From: an uncultured Nitrosomonadales bacterium
GTDB taxonomy: Bacteria > Pseudomonadota > Gammaproteobacteria > Burkholderiales > Methylophilaceae
Assembly (NCBI GenBank): GCA_946481065.1
Contig: CAMLMA010000010.1
Coordinates: 1-24,653 of the forward strand
DNA: 24,653 bases
Reading direction: 5' to 3'
The position numbers were made by a program, and so were the translations under genes. The notes beneath the pieces were generated by a model. That model saw only the letters and a program-made list of their open reading frames with translations, did not search any database and was not told where the DNA came from. Of the stretch, positions 8,566-15,383 are shown in pieces. The number at the start of each line of letters is the position of its first letter. Position 1 is the first letter of the stretch.

Positions 8566-9303
8566 CTAGCCAGCGATGTTTCTGAAGGTCACGACCAGCA
8601 CGTCGCGGTAGGCCGGCTGATCGGCCACGATCTGTTCGACTGGCGTCACGCCATGCAGGCAACGGCGATCGTCCACGATAGCGCTGTCGAGCGGCTGTTC
8701 GAGCGTGAAGCTGCCGAGTAATGCACGGTCCAGACCATGCATGGTGGTGGTGCCGCTGGAGATGTTGACCCGTCGCACCATCATCACCAGCACATAGTCG
8801 ACACCGTCACGGTGCACGCCTTCCGGTGTGGGTTTGCCTGATTCGCCCTGATGCGCTTCGATCCGGAACTGATGGCATTCGATATGCCAGTGTGCCTGTG
8901 GTTGCAGACCGCTGAATACTTCATGGCAGAAACTCAGTACCGAGGTCAGGGTCGCGCCTGTCGTGATATCGCCTGGAATGGGTTCGAATTCACGGGCGAT
9001 ACCCCCATTCAGCGGGTTGTAATCCAGGCTCTGGTAATGCGGCTGGTGCGGTTCGAGCCGGATGCCGGGGATACCGGCTATTGCGCTGAACGTGGCGTAT
9101 CGCCGGCGGCGGTAGCGACCACCATCGGCCATGTACAGATCCAGTGGCATGCCGTTCCAGCTATCGGCGAATGCCGCCCAGTCTCGAATCGCCTCAGGCC
9201 CGGCGAGCCAGCCGCGCATCTGCGCCCCGGCGGCGAAGCAGAACCCCTGCTGCTGGATTAGCGCATGCAACTCCCCGATCTGCTTCTGTTCGCTCAATGC
9301 CAT
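8566..9303 (-). CDS. 2-oxoglutarate/Fe(II)-dependent dioxygenase, free L-amino-acid hydroxylase family (PF10014-like)
   Basis: This 245-residue protein matches the 2OG-Fe oxygenase group that includes L-isoleucine 4-hydroxylase of Bacillus thuringiensis. Members, including one I recall from Methylobacillus flagellatus, hydroxylate free aliphatic or sulfur amino acids using 2-oxoglutarate and oxygen. The iron triad is visible as HRD (His164 and Asp166) plus His217 in CLHGVTPV. The 53-residue gap between the two histidines is the same as I recall for the Bacillus enzyme. There is no signal peptide, so it is cytoplasmic. It lies alone between rpiA and the divergent arsR gene, with no amino-acid gene beside it to indicate the substrate. 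Start at ATG 9303; the ribosome site is weak. Family call is firm, substrate is open. Confidence 0.85.
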   Translation of the reverse strand: MALSEQKQIGELHALIQQQGFCFAAGAQMRGWLAGPEAIRDWAAFADSWNGMPLDLYMADGGRYRRRRYATFSAIAGIPGIRLEPHQPHYQSLDYNPLNGGIAREFEPIPGDITTGATLTSVLSFCHEVFSGLQPQAHWHIECHQFRIEAHQGESGKPTPEGVHRDGVDYVLVMMVRRVNISSGTTTMHGLDRALLGSFTLEQPLDSAIVDDRRCLHGVTPVEQIVADQPAYRDVLVVTFRNIAG

Positions 9304-9367
9304 TCCGGTGAAATCCTGATGAGTCAGGCATATTAGCGAATCCCCATCCCCAGATGAAAAAAATTTA

Positions 9368-9396
9368 TTGACACAATATAACTAAATAACTAATTA
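9368..9396 (+). promoter_or_regulatory. Strong sigma-70-type promoter of the arsR-aas-lplT operon
   Basis: A consensus -35 box TTGACA lies at 9368-9373. Exactly 17 bases further, TAATTA at 9391-9396 serves as the -10 box (four of six matches to TATAAT). A start point 6-8 bases on would fall at about 9402-9404, at the first base of the arsR start codon, which implies a transcript with little or no 5' leader. Confidence 0.65.
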
Positions 9397-9405
9397 TTTA
9401 GTTAT
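9378..9405. promoter_or_regulatory. Perfect 12-4-12 inverted repeat over -10 box and start codon: likely ArsR autoregulatory operator
   Basis: ATAACTAAATAA (9378-9389) and TTATTTAGTTAT (9394-9405) are perfectly complementary across the spacer CTAA. The right arm covers the predicted transcription start and the first two bases of the arsR ATG. ArsR/SmtB proteins typically bind AT-rich inverted repeats with arms of about 12 bases over their own promoters, so self-repression of the whole operon is the natural reading. Binding itself is inference. Confidence 0.8.
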
Positions 9406-9709
9406 GAAGACGCTCAAGCAGATCCCGCAAGCATGGAAAGAGGTTTCCGACCTGTTCGTCGCCCTCGGCGACGAACATCGTCAGCGCATCCTGCTGGCAT
9501 TCGAACCGGGAGAGCGTCTCAACATCGGTCAGATCGTCGCGGCTTCTGTACTCAGCCGCACGGCGGTCACGCATCACCTGAAAGTGCTACAACACGGTGG
9601 GGTCTTACAGAGCGAGAAAGTCGGCAAGGAGGTTTATTTCTGGCTTGATAAAGACACGATGATCGATGGCCTGCAATGCGTGCTGGACTACATAAAAACA
9701 CAAATATAG
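9404..9709 (+). CDS. ArsR-family transcriptional regulator of the aas-lplT operon
   Basis: This 101-residue winged-helix protein has the ArsR fold. Residues about 15-30 are the first helix (LFVALGDEHRQRILLAF), about 40-65 the helix-turn-helix with recognition helix LSRTAVTHHLKVL, and about 66-80 the wing. The classic metal-binding ELCVCDL motif is absent and Cys92 is the only cysteine, so it is probably not an arsenic or metal sensor; the signal may be a lipid-related or other small molecule. The ATG at 9404 has no ribosome site before it and lies at the predicted transcription start, which suggests leaderless translation. No later in-frame Met precedes the conserved domain. The stop at 9707-9709 overlaps the ribosome site of aas, so the genes are co-transcribed. 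Confidence 0.9.
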   Translation: MKTLKQIPQAWKEVSDLFVALGDEHRQRILLAFEPGERLNIGQIVAASVLSRTAVTHHLKVLQHGGVLQSEKVGKEVYFWLDKDTMIDGLQCVLDYIKTQI

Positions 9710-9718
9710 GGAGTCGCC

Positions 9719-11839
9719 ATGGTGGCATCGTTATTAAAAATAATAAGCAAACTGCTGTTCCGTATCGAAGTGCTCGGAAAATCCAATGTGCCTGACCAGC
9801 GCGGTCTGCTGGTCATCGCCAATCACGAATCCTTTCTCGATGGCCTGCTGCTTGGCTTATTCCTGCCGGTGCGTGCCACGTTCGTGGTGCATACGACGGT
9901 CCTCAATAGCTGGCTGTTTCGCCAGATCCTGCGTCTGACGCCATATCTGGCGGTCGACCCGACCAGCCCGCTGGCGATGAAGAAAGTCATCAAGCTACTG
10001 GAATCCGGCGAGAACGTCGTGATCTTTCCGGAAGGTCGCATCACCCAAACCGGTAGCCTCATGAAAGTCTATGACGGTCCGGGCTTCGTCGCCGCCAAGA
10101 CCGGCGCTGCGATCCTGCCGGTGCGGCTTGATGGTGCTGCCCGCTCTTACTTCAGCCGCTTGTCAGGTGATTATCCGCACAAGCTTTTCCCCAAGGTGAC
10201 CTTGTCCATCCTGCCCGCCACCGGCATCGCCATGCCACAGGCCGCCACCGCCAAACAGCGGCGGCGCATGGCAGGCGAAGCGATGCGCCGCACGATGCAG
10301 GAGATGCTGTTCCAGTCACAGCCGGTGCAAACGCTGTTCAGCGCGTTCCTTGATGCGATCAGTGTCCATGGCCGCAAAACCCGACTGGTGGAAGATATGC
10401 GGCAAGTCGAAGAGAGCTACGGCGAGCTGCTGAAAAAGAGCCTGGCACTCGGCCGGCTAGTGGAAAAGATCAGTGCGCCAGGCGAAGCCGTCGGTCTACT
10501 CATGCCGAATGTGTCGAATACCGTCTGCCTGATCTTCGGCATGAGCGCCATGCAGCGTGTGCCGGCGATGCTGAATTACACGGCAGGCACCGCCGGTCTG
10601 CAGAACGCATGTACCGCCGCCAAGGTTAAGACCATCATCACTTCACGCCAATTCGTCGAGGCAGCGAAACTCGCCGATACGGTGGCTGCCTTGCAAGATG
10701 TCGAACTCGTCTATCTGGAAGACCTGCGAAGCCGATTCAGCCTCCGTGACAAACTCTGGCTCATGGGCTATGCCTTGTGGTTGCCGCGGATAGCGACACG
10801 CAACGTGACGCCGGATCAGGCGGCCGTCATCCTCTTCACCTCAGGTTCTGAAGGCAAACCCAAGGGCGTGGTGCATTCGCATCGCGGCATCCTTGCGAAT
10901 ATCGCGCAGATCCGTGCGGTCATCGATTTCTCGCCAACCGACAAGTTCATGATCGCGCTGCCGCTGTTCCATGCCTTTGGCTTCACTTGCGGCGGCATCA
11001 TGCCGCTGGTCACCGGCAGCAAATTGTTCCTATATCCTTCGCCCCTGCATTACCGCGTCATCCCCGAGGTCATCTACGATCGGGGCTGCACAGTGCTGTT
11101 CGGCACCAGCACCTTCCTCGGCAATTACGCCAAGTTCGCTCACCCCTACGATTTCTACAAGCTGCGCTATGTGGTCGCCGGCGCCGAAAAGCTCAATGAC
11201 GAGGTACGCAAGGCCTGGATGGACAAGTTTGGCATTCGCATCCTGGAAGGGTACGGCAGCACCGAATGTGCGCCTGTGCTGGCAGTCAATACGCCGATGG
11301 CGAATCTGGTCGGCAGCGTCGGTCCGCTGTTACCTGGGCTTCAACCCAGGCTGGAATCCGTGCCTGGCATCGAGCACGGCGGCCGGTTGTCAGTGAAGGG
11401 TCCGAACGTGATGCTCGGCTATTACCTGTATGACGCGCCGGGCGTACTGCAACGCCCAGCCGACGGCTGGTACGACACCGGCGATATCGTGGAGATCGAT
11501 ATGCATGGTTTTGTGCATATCCGGGGGCGTGTCAAACGCTTCGCCAAGGTCGCAGGCGAGATGGTCTCGCTGGAAACCGTGGAACAGATCGCCAACGCCG
11601 CATCCCCTGATACGCAGCAAGCCGCGACCACGCAAGTCGACGCTCAGCGTGGCGAGAGCATCGTACTCTTCACGACGCATGCGTCTTTGACACGAGAATC
11701 CTTGCAGGCTGCTGCCAGAACGCTGGGCGCGCCAGAGCTCGCGGTGCCGCGCAAGATCGTCAAGGTCAAGGAGTTGCCGCTGCTTGGTACCGGCAAGATC
11801 GATTACGTCCAATTGAAGCAGTTGGCAGAAAACGCATAA
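9719..11839 (+). CDS. aas: Aas-like bifunctional 2-acylglycerophosphoethanolamine acyltransferase / acyl-ACP synthetase
   Basis: The 706-residue protein combines two domains in the order found in E. coli Aas (719 residues). The N-terminal PlsC-type acyltransferase carries HESFLD (His36 to Asp41, the HX4D catalytic motif) and FPEGR (about 103-107). The C-terminal adenylate-forming domain has the nucleotide loop TSGSEGKPKG (about 373-382), YGSTE (about 511-515), the YDTGD motif and a terminal GTGKID with the late lysine. Together they activate a fatty acid on acyl carrier protein and re-acylate lysophospholipids at the inner membrane. The start ATG at 9719 follows AGGGAG, which overlaps the arsR stop codon. 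It is followed after 9 bases by lplT, whose product flips lysophospholipid inward for this enzyme. Gene order is reversed relative to the enterobacterial lplT-aas. Confidence 0.92.
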   Translation: MVASLLKIISKLLFRIEVLGKSNVPDQRGLLVIANHESFLDGLLLGLFLPVRATFVVHTTVLNSWLFRQILRLTPYLAVDPTSPLAMKKVIKLLESGENVVIFPEGRITQTGSLMKVYDGPGFVAAKTGAAILPVRLDGAARSYFSRLSGDYPHKLFPKVTLSILPATGIAMPQAATAKQRRRMAGEAMRRTMQEMLFQSQPVQTLFSAFLDAISVHGRKTRLVEDMRQVEESYGELLKKSLALGRLVEKISAPGEAVGLLMPNVSNTVCLIFGMSAMQRVPAMLNYTAGTAGLQNACTAAKVKTIITSRQFVEAAKLADTVAALQDVELVYLEDLRSRFSLRDKLWLMGYALWLPRIATRNVTPDQAAVILFTSGSEGKPKGVVHSHRGILANIAQIRAVIDFSPTDKFMIALPLFHAFGFTCGGIMPLVTGSKLFLYPSPLHYRVIPEVIYDRGCTVLFGTSTFLGNYAKFAHPYDFYKLRYVVAGAEKLNDEVRKAWMDKFGIRILEGYGSTECAPVLAVNTPMANLVGSVGPLLPGLQPRLESVPGIEHGGRLSVKGPNVMLGYYLYDAPGVLQRPADGWYDTGDIVEIDMHGFVHIRGRVKRFAKVAGEMVSLETVEQIANAASPDTQQAATTQVDAQRGESIVLFTTHASLTRESLQAAARTLGAPELAVPRKIVKVKELPLLGTGKIDYVQLKQLAENA

Positions 11840-11848
11840 GGGGAATCC

Positions 11849-13066
11849 ATGAAGATATCGCATTCGCTGTTCTCAAGAGGCATGGTCGCTGTACTGACCG
11901 CACAGTTCGTCTCGGCGCTCGCCGATAATGCCTTACTGTTCGCCGCCATCGCCTTGCTCAAATCCCAGGCGGCACCTGGCTGGCAGATCCCGATGCTGCA
12001 GGAGTTCTTCGTCATCGCCTTCATCCTGCTGGCACCTTTTGTCGGGCCATTTGCCGACACACTACCCAAAGGCCGGGTCATGCTCATCGCCAACAGCCTG
12101 AAGCTCATCGGCGCATGCGCCATGCTGGTCGGTCTGCACCCCCTGCTTGCCTACGGGATGGTGGGGCTGGGAGCCGCCGCATATTCGCCAGCAAAATACG
12201 GCATCCTGAGCGAACTGGTCGGGCCAGAAAAGCTGGTCAAGGCCAACAGCATGATGGAAGGCTCGACCATCGTCGCCATCCTGCTCGGCGCGATCGTCGG
12301 CGGCTGGCTGGCTGCGCACTCGGTCAATACGGCGCTGGCCAGCATCGCGACGTGCTACCTGCTGGCGATGGTCGCCAATTTGCTGATCCCGCGCTTGCCA
12401 CCAGCACATCCGCTCACGCACTTCTCCGTGCCCGTGCTGTTCAGTGACTTCTGGCATGCCCTGCGCAGCCTGCTGGGTAATAGAGATGCTCGTTTCACGC
12501 TACTCGGTACCAGCGTGTTCTGGGGTGCCGGCAGCACACTGCGCTTCCTGCTGGTGGCCTGGGTGCCAGCGGCGCTTCTGATCAGGGACGATGCCGCGGC
12601 ACTGAGCATGGCGGCCAACCTGAGCGGCGTTGTCGCCATCGGCATCGCGCTAGGCGCAGCCGCAGCGGCCCGCTTCGTCAGCCTCAAGACCGTCAATCGT
12701 GCCCTGCCGGCCGGTATCCTCATCGGCGGCCTGATCATGGCGTTCGCATTCGTCGATCACCTCTACCTGGCGATCCTGTTGCTCATATTGACTGGCGCTT
12801 GCGGGGGCTTCTATGTGGTGCCGTTGAACGCCTTGCTTCAGGAGCGCGGTCATGAAACCGTCGGCGCCGGTCATGCCATCGCCATCCAGAACTTCTTCGA
12901 GAATGGCTGCATGCTGCTCATGATCGGGTTCTATACCTTGCTCGACAAGCAGGGCGTCTCGGTAGTGGATTCGACCATGATCGTAGGCGCCGTAGTGCTA
13001 CTGGCGATCGGCAGCCTGTCGCTGCTACGTTATAGCCAGACCCGGAAGATGCCGCGTGCGCCGTGA
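11849..13066 (+). CDS. lplT: Lysophospholipid transporter LplT (MFS)
   Basis: This 405-residue multi-pass protein (about 11-12 hydrophobic helices) belongs to the major facilitator superfamily, LplT branch; E. coli LplT has 397 residues. The N-terminal stretch with FVSALADNALLFAAIALL and the segment SPAKYGILSELVG before KANSMMEGSTI are characteristic of this branch. LplT flips lysophosphatidylethanolamine from the outer to the inner leaflet for re-acylation by Aas, whose gene lies directly upstream with a 9-base gap. AAGGGGA precedes the ATG. As the last gene of the arsR-aas-lplT operon it should share the upstream palindromic operator. The assignment is supported by both the sequence and the pairing with aas. 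Confidence 0.92.
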   Translation: MKISHSLFSRGMVAVLTAQFVSALADNALLFAAIALLKSQAAPGWQIPMLQEFFVIAFILLAPFVGPFADTLPKGRVMLIANSLKLIGACAMLVGLHPLLAYGMVGLGAAAYSPAKYGILSELVGPEKLVKANSMMEGSTIVAILLGAIVGGWLAAHSVNTALASIATCYLLAMVANLLIPRLPPAHPLTHFSVPVLFSDFWHALRSLLGNRDARFTLLGTSVFWGAGSTLRFLLVAWVPAALLIRDDAAALSMAANLSGVVAIGIALGAAAAARFVSLKTVNRALPAGILIGGLIMAFAFVDHLYLAILLLILTGACGGFYVVPLNALLQERGHETVGAGHAIAIQNFFENGCMLLMIGFYTLLDKQGVSVVDSTMIVGAVVLLAIGSLSLLRYSQTRKMPRAP

Positions 13067-13095
13067 GTGGGATGTCCAGTGACTGCCCACAATCG

Positions 13096-13117
13096 ACCAG
13101 TCCCCGATAGGACTGGT
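13096..13117. terminator. Stem-loop 30 bases after lplT, possible operon end
   Basis: ACCAGTCC (13096-13103) and GGACTGGT (13110-13117) form a perfect 8-pair stem with a 6-base loop. No T-run follows in either direction, so this is not a classical intrinsic terminator; it may protect the 3' end or work with Rho. The rest of 13067-13234 shows no gene that I can support and must contain the promoter of the next small gene. Confidence 0.4.
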
Positions 13118-13234
13118 ACGTGTCAGCCACGGCCTACATGGATTTCAGTCAACGTCCGAGCCCACTGGCCGCTCAGGCTGGGTAGATTATTAGCGTTCTC
13201 GACCTATTTTGACTGATAAGAAGGAGTGCGAAAC

Positions 13235-13378
13235 ATGTACCGGAAATTAGCTTATGTCGTGTTGACTTCGATGATGTTGCTGTTGTCCGCTTGCAACACC
13301 ATGAGTGGTGCAGGCAAGGATATCCAGAAGGGTGGCGAGGCCATCGAAGACTCGGCAGAGAAGAACAAGGGCTACTAA
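13235..13378 (+). CDS. Entericidin EcnA/B-family small lipoprotein
   Basis: This 47-residue protein begins with a hydrophobic signal ending in the lipobox LLSAC, with Cys20 as the lipidated residue. The remaining 27 residues (from NTMSGAGKDI, ending in KNKGY) are small, polar and glycine/alkaline-residue rich, with the Gly-x-Gly-x-Asp-x-x-x-Gly-Gly-x-Ala-Ile-x pattern of entericidins. Family members are envelope lipoproteins linked to stationary-phase or stress responses; in E. coli EcnA and EcnB act as an antidote/toxin pair, but here only one copy is present, so a toxin role is not shown. AAGAAGGAG (13218-13226) gives a strong ribosome site 8 bases before ATG. It is a stand-alone gene. Confidence 0.88.
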   Translation: MYRKLAYVVLTSMMLLLSACNTMSGAGKDIQKGGEAIEDSAEKNKGY

Positions 13379-13413
13379 GCGGGCTGGATTGGCATGGTCG
13401 TCGTTCTCAATCT

Positions 13414-13440
13414 CATGAAAATCATTAGAGGGTTTTCATG
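13414..13440. repeat. Long-loop inverted repeat between ecn and pqqA
   Basis: CATGAAAA (13414-13421) and TTTTCATG (13433-13440) are perfectly complementary with an 11-base loop. It lies 35 bases after the entericidin stop and 111 bases before pqqA. There is no T-run after it, so a terminator role is doubtful; it could be an operator or an RNA hairpin. Confidence 0.45.
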
Positions 13441-13480
13441 ACTTTGGGCAGTGGTTAATGCCTGCGCTACCGTTACATTA

Positions 13481-13494
13481 CATCACACGTGATG
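13481..13494. promoter_or_regulatory. Dyad upstream of pqqA (CATCAC-N2-GTGATG)
   Basis: CATCAC (13481-13486) and GTGATG (13489-13494) form a perfect 6-2-6 inverted repeat, 57 bases before the pqqA start codon, a reasonable place for a regulator site in its promoter. I could not identify a convincing -35/-10 pair around it. Confidence 0.4.
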
Positions 13495-13550
13495 CAAATG
13501 CTTTCTAGCGCGAGCAGAACGAATCAAAATCTAAGAAAGGAGATACGACT

Positions 13551-13622
13551 ATGTGGACCAAGCCAGCTGCTACCGAAATGCGTTTCGGTTTTGAAGTTAC
13601 CATGTACGTTTGCAATCGCTAA
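13551..13622 (+). CDS. pqqA: PqqA, peptide precursor of pyrroloquinoline quinone (orphan copy)
   Basis: This 23-residue peptide starts MWTKPA and contains [12 protein letters not shown] at its C-terminus. The invariant Glu15 and Tyr19, separated by three residues as in all PqqA peptides, are the residues that PqqE cross-links to form PQQ. The Trp near the start, the RFGFE segment and the terminal NR also fit the family (typical length 22-29). A strong ribosome site AAAGGAGA (13536-13543) ends 7 bases before ATG, and a perfect palindromic terminator follows 23 bases after the stop. No pqqB, C, D or E gene follows; the next gene is mltA on the other strand. It is therefore a separate, single-gene pqqA unit that would feed PQQ enzymes encoded elsewhere. 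Confidence 0.95.
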   Translation: MWTKPAATEMRFGFEVTMYVCNR

Positions 13623-13645
13623 TCTTTTAGCATTGCTACGACATG

Positions 13646-13670
13646 AAACGGGAGCCTAGGCTCCCGTTTT
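13646..13670. terminator. Palindromic terminator of pqqA, probably bidirectional with mltA
   Basis: A perfect 24-base palindrome spans 13646-13669 (half-site AAACGGGAGCCT), followed on the plus strand by one more T, giving TTTT. The stem is GC-rich and lies 23 bases after the pqqA stop. On the minus strand it lies 28 bases beyond the mltA stop and ends in TTT, so it probably serves both converging transcripts. Confidence 0.88.
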
Positions 13671-13697
13671 CATTGATACCGCCCCTTCGCTCACCAG

Positions 13698-14987
13698 CTA
13701 TCTTTTCGCAACCGGTAACGGGAATTCCTTCGGTAACAAGACCCAGATCCTGCCCGGCTGTTTCATGGCGCCAGCCAGCTTACCGGCGTCGTTACCCGCC
13801 CCCCAGAAGAAGTCAGCCCGTACGCCGCCCTTGATGGCGCCGCCGGTATCCTGCGCCATCATCAGGCGGTTCAATGGACGGCTGCTGTTGGGGTATGTGG
13901 TCGCCAGGAATACGGGTGCACCCAGCGGGATGAAGCGTGGATCGATGGCCACGGCACGTTCTGCGAGGATCGGTACACCGAGTGCACCCAACGGCCCGGG
14001 CAGACCTGTCGGCAATTCGCGGAAGAAGACATAGCTGGGATTACTGTTGAGCAGGTCACGCAGTTTGTCGAGATTGTTGCGCCCCCAGTTCTTGATGCCC
14101 TGCATCGAAGCCTTGTCAGCGGTGAGTTCACCGCGCTGGATCAGCAATCGCCCGATGGACTGATATGACTGGCCGTTCTGATCGGCATAGCCCACATGGA
14201 CCTGCTCGCCGTTGTCGAGGACGATGACACCTGAGCCCTGGATCTGCAGAAAGAATAGATCGATGATGTCGTCCACCCATAACAATTCCGAACCTTGCAA
14301 AGGCGACGGCTCGACTTCGATCTGCCCGCGGTCGTAGTACGGTACCAGCCGGTTGCCGGTCAGGCGGCCGCGCACGCGCTTGTTGGCCAGTTCCGGATAA
14401 ATGCTGCCCAGATCCACGGTGATGAGATCGTCCGGCCGGCCATACAGTGGATAGCGATAACGCTCTGTCCTGACACGGCTGCCATGCAGCAACGGCTCAT
14501 AGTAGCCAGTGATGAGGCCGGTATCGCTACCGTCGGCATTGGTGGTCTGATAGACGGAAAAATAGGTCCTGAAATATTGCTGGATCGCGGCCTGATCATG
14601 GCTGTCCACTGCGCTAGCGGCTTCGCAGGCAGCTTGCCATGGCTGCTTGTTACGCAGCGTCGAACAGCTTTGTTGCCATGCAGCCCACGCCTGGCTGAGG
14701 TCGTCCTCGTCTATCCCTTCCAGGTCTTCCCAGCGCCCTGGCTTGAGCATGCTGTAATCCGGTCCGCTGGGCACTTCTGGTTTACCTGAGATGGCCGGTT
14801 TCTGGGTGTCCGGCAGATAGATCGGGGGATACTCGACCGGCTTTGGACAATGGCAGGGTGTTTCGCGCGTGACTGTCTTCGCCGGTTCGGAAGCCGCTTC
14901 CGGCTTGATCGCCTTCTCTCCGCCGCAGGCCGACAACAGCAGGGCGCCGGAGAGGCAAAGTGCGCGCAACACGAGGACAGTCCGCAT
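13698..14987 (-). CDS. mltA: Membrane-bound lytic murein transglycosylase A
   Basis: MltA cleaves the glycan strands of peptidoglycan to 1,6-anhydro-muropeptides in the periplasm from an outer-membrane lipid anchor. From ATG 14987 the protein has 429 residues. It has a signal peptide with lipobox LLSAC (Cys21), a proline-rich linker, the MltA beta-barrel domain in the middle (including GLITGYYEPLLHG and FLQIQGSG), and a C-terminal 3D domain from about residue 378 with conserved Asp380 (AQDTGGAIKGG) and Asp392 (RADFFWG). An in-frame TTG at 14993 overlaps the apaG stop; I prefer the ATG. The start is 2 bases after the apaG stop at 14990, so translation is probably coupled, as last gene of thiS-thiG-apaG-mltA. 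No frame defects. Confidence 0.93.
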   Translation of the reverse strand: MRTVLVLRALCLSGALLLSACGGEKAIKPEAASEPAKTVTRETPCHCPKPVEYPPIYLPDTQKPAISGKPEVPSGPDYSMLKPGRWEDLEGIDEDDLSQAWAAWQQSCSTLRNKQPWQAACEAASAVDSHDQAAIQQYFRTYFSVYQTTNADGSDTGLITGYYEPLLHGSRVRTERYRYPLYGRPDDLITVDLGSIYPELANKRVRGRLTGNRLVPYYDRGQIEVEPSPLQGSELLWVDDIIDLFFLQIQGSGVIVLDNGEQVHVGYADQNGQSYQSIGRLLIQRGELTADKASMQGIKNWGRNNLDKLRDLLNSNPSYVFFRELPTGLPGPLGALGVPILAERAVAIDPRFIPLGAPVFLATTYPNSSRPLNRLMMAQDTGGAIKGGVRADFFWGAGNDAGKLAGAMKQPGRIWVLLPKEFPLPVAKR

Positions 14988-14989
14988 AT

Positions 14990-15373
14990 TCAATGCAGTA
15001 CTCGCGGCATGGATAACGTGAATGGCGCGATCTCTGTATCGAACTGGGTACCGTCCTCAGCCGTCATGTGATAGCTGCCGTGCATGGTGCCGACCGGTGT
15101 GTTGATCACGGTGCCGCTGCTGTATTCGAACTGTTCGCCCGGCTTCAGCAAGGGCTGTACGCCGACCACGCCGAGACCGCGGACTTCCTGTACGGTGCCG
15201 GCAGCATCGGTAATGACCCAATGGCGACTGATGAGTTGCGCCGGGACGGTCCCGGTATTGGTGATGGTGATGTTGTACGAGAACACGTAGCGGTTCTGGT
15301 CCACATCGGACTGATCCGCCACGAAAGCAGTTTCCACCGAGACAGAGAATTCATAGCGCTTGTGCGTTGGCAT
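14990..15373 (-). CDS. apaG: ApaG (Co2+/Mg2+ efflux-associated, FN3-like fold protein)
   Basis: From ATG 15373 this is a 127-residue protein, the standard ApaG length (about 125). Diagnostic stretches are YVFSYNITITNTG, QLISRHWVITDA, VRGLGVVGVQPLLKPGE and the MHGSYHM segment, all in the usual order. ApaG is a small cytoplasmic fibronectin-III-like protein whose name is linked to cobalt resistance and magnesium efflux in Salmonella; its molecular function is not settled. A longer frame upstream to 15517 would overlap thiG by more than 130 bases and adds a basic stretch unlike the family, so it is rejected. The gene starts 10 bases after the thiG stop and ends 2 bases before mltA. Confidence 0.95.
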   Translation of the reverse strand: MPTHKRYEFSVSVETAFVADQSDVDQNRYVFSYNITITNTGTVPAQLISRHWVITDAAGTVQEVRGLGVVGVQPLLKPGEQFEYSSGTVINTPVGTMHGSYHMTAEDGTQFDTEIAPFTLSMPRVLH

Positions 15374-15383
15374 CAGGCGGCTT

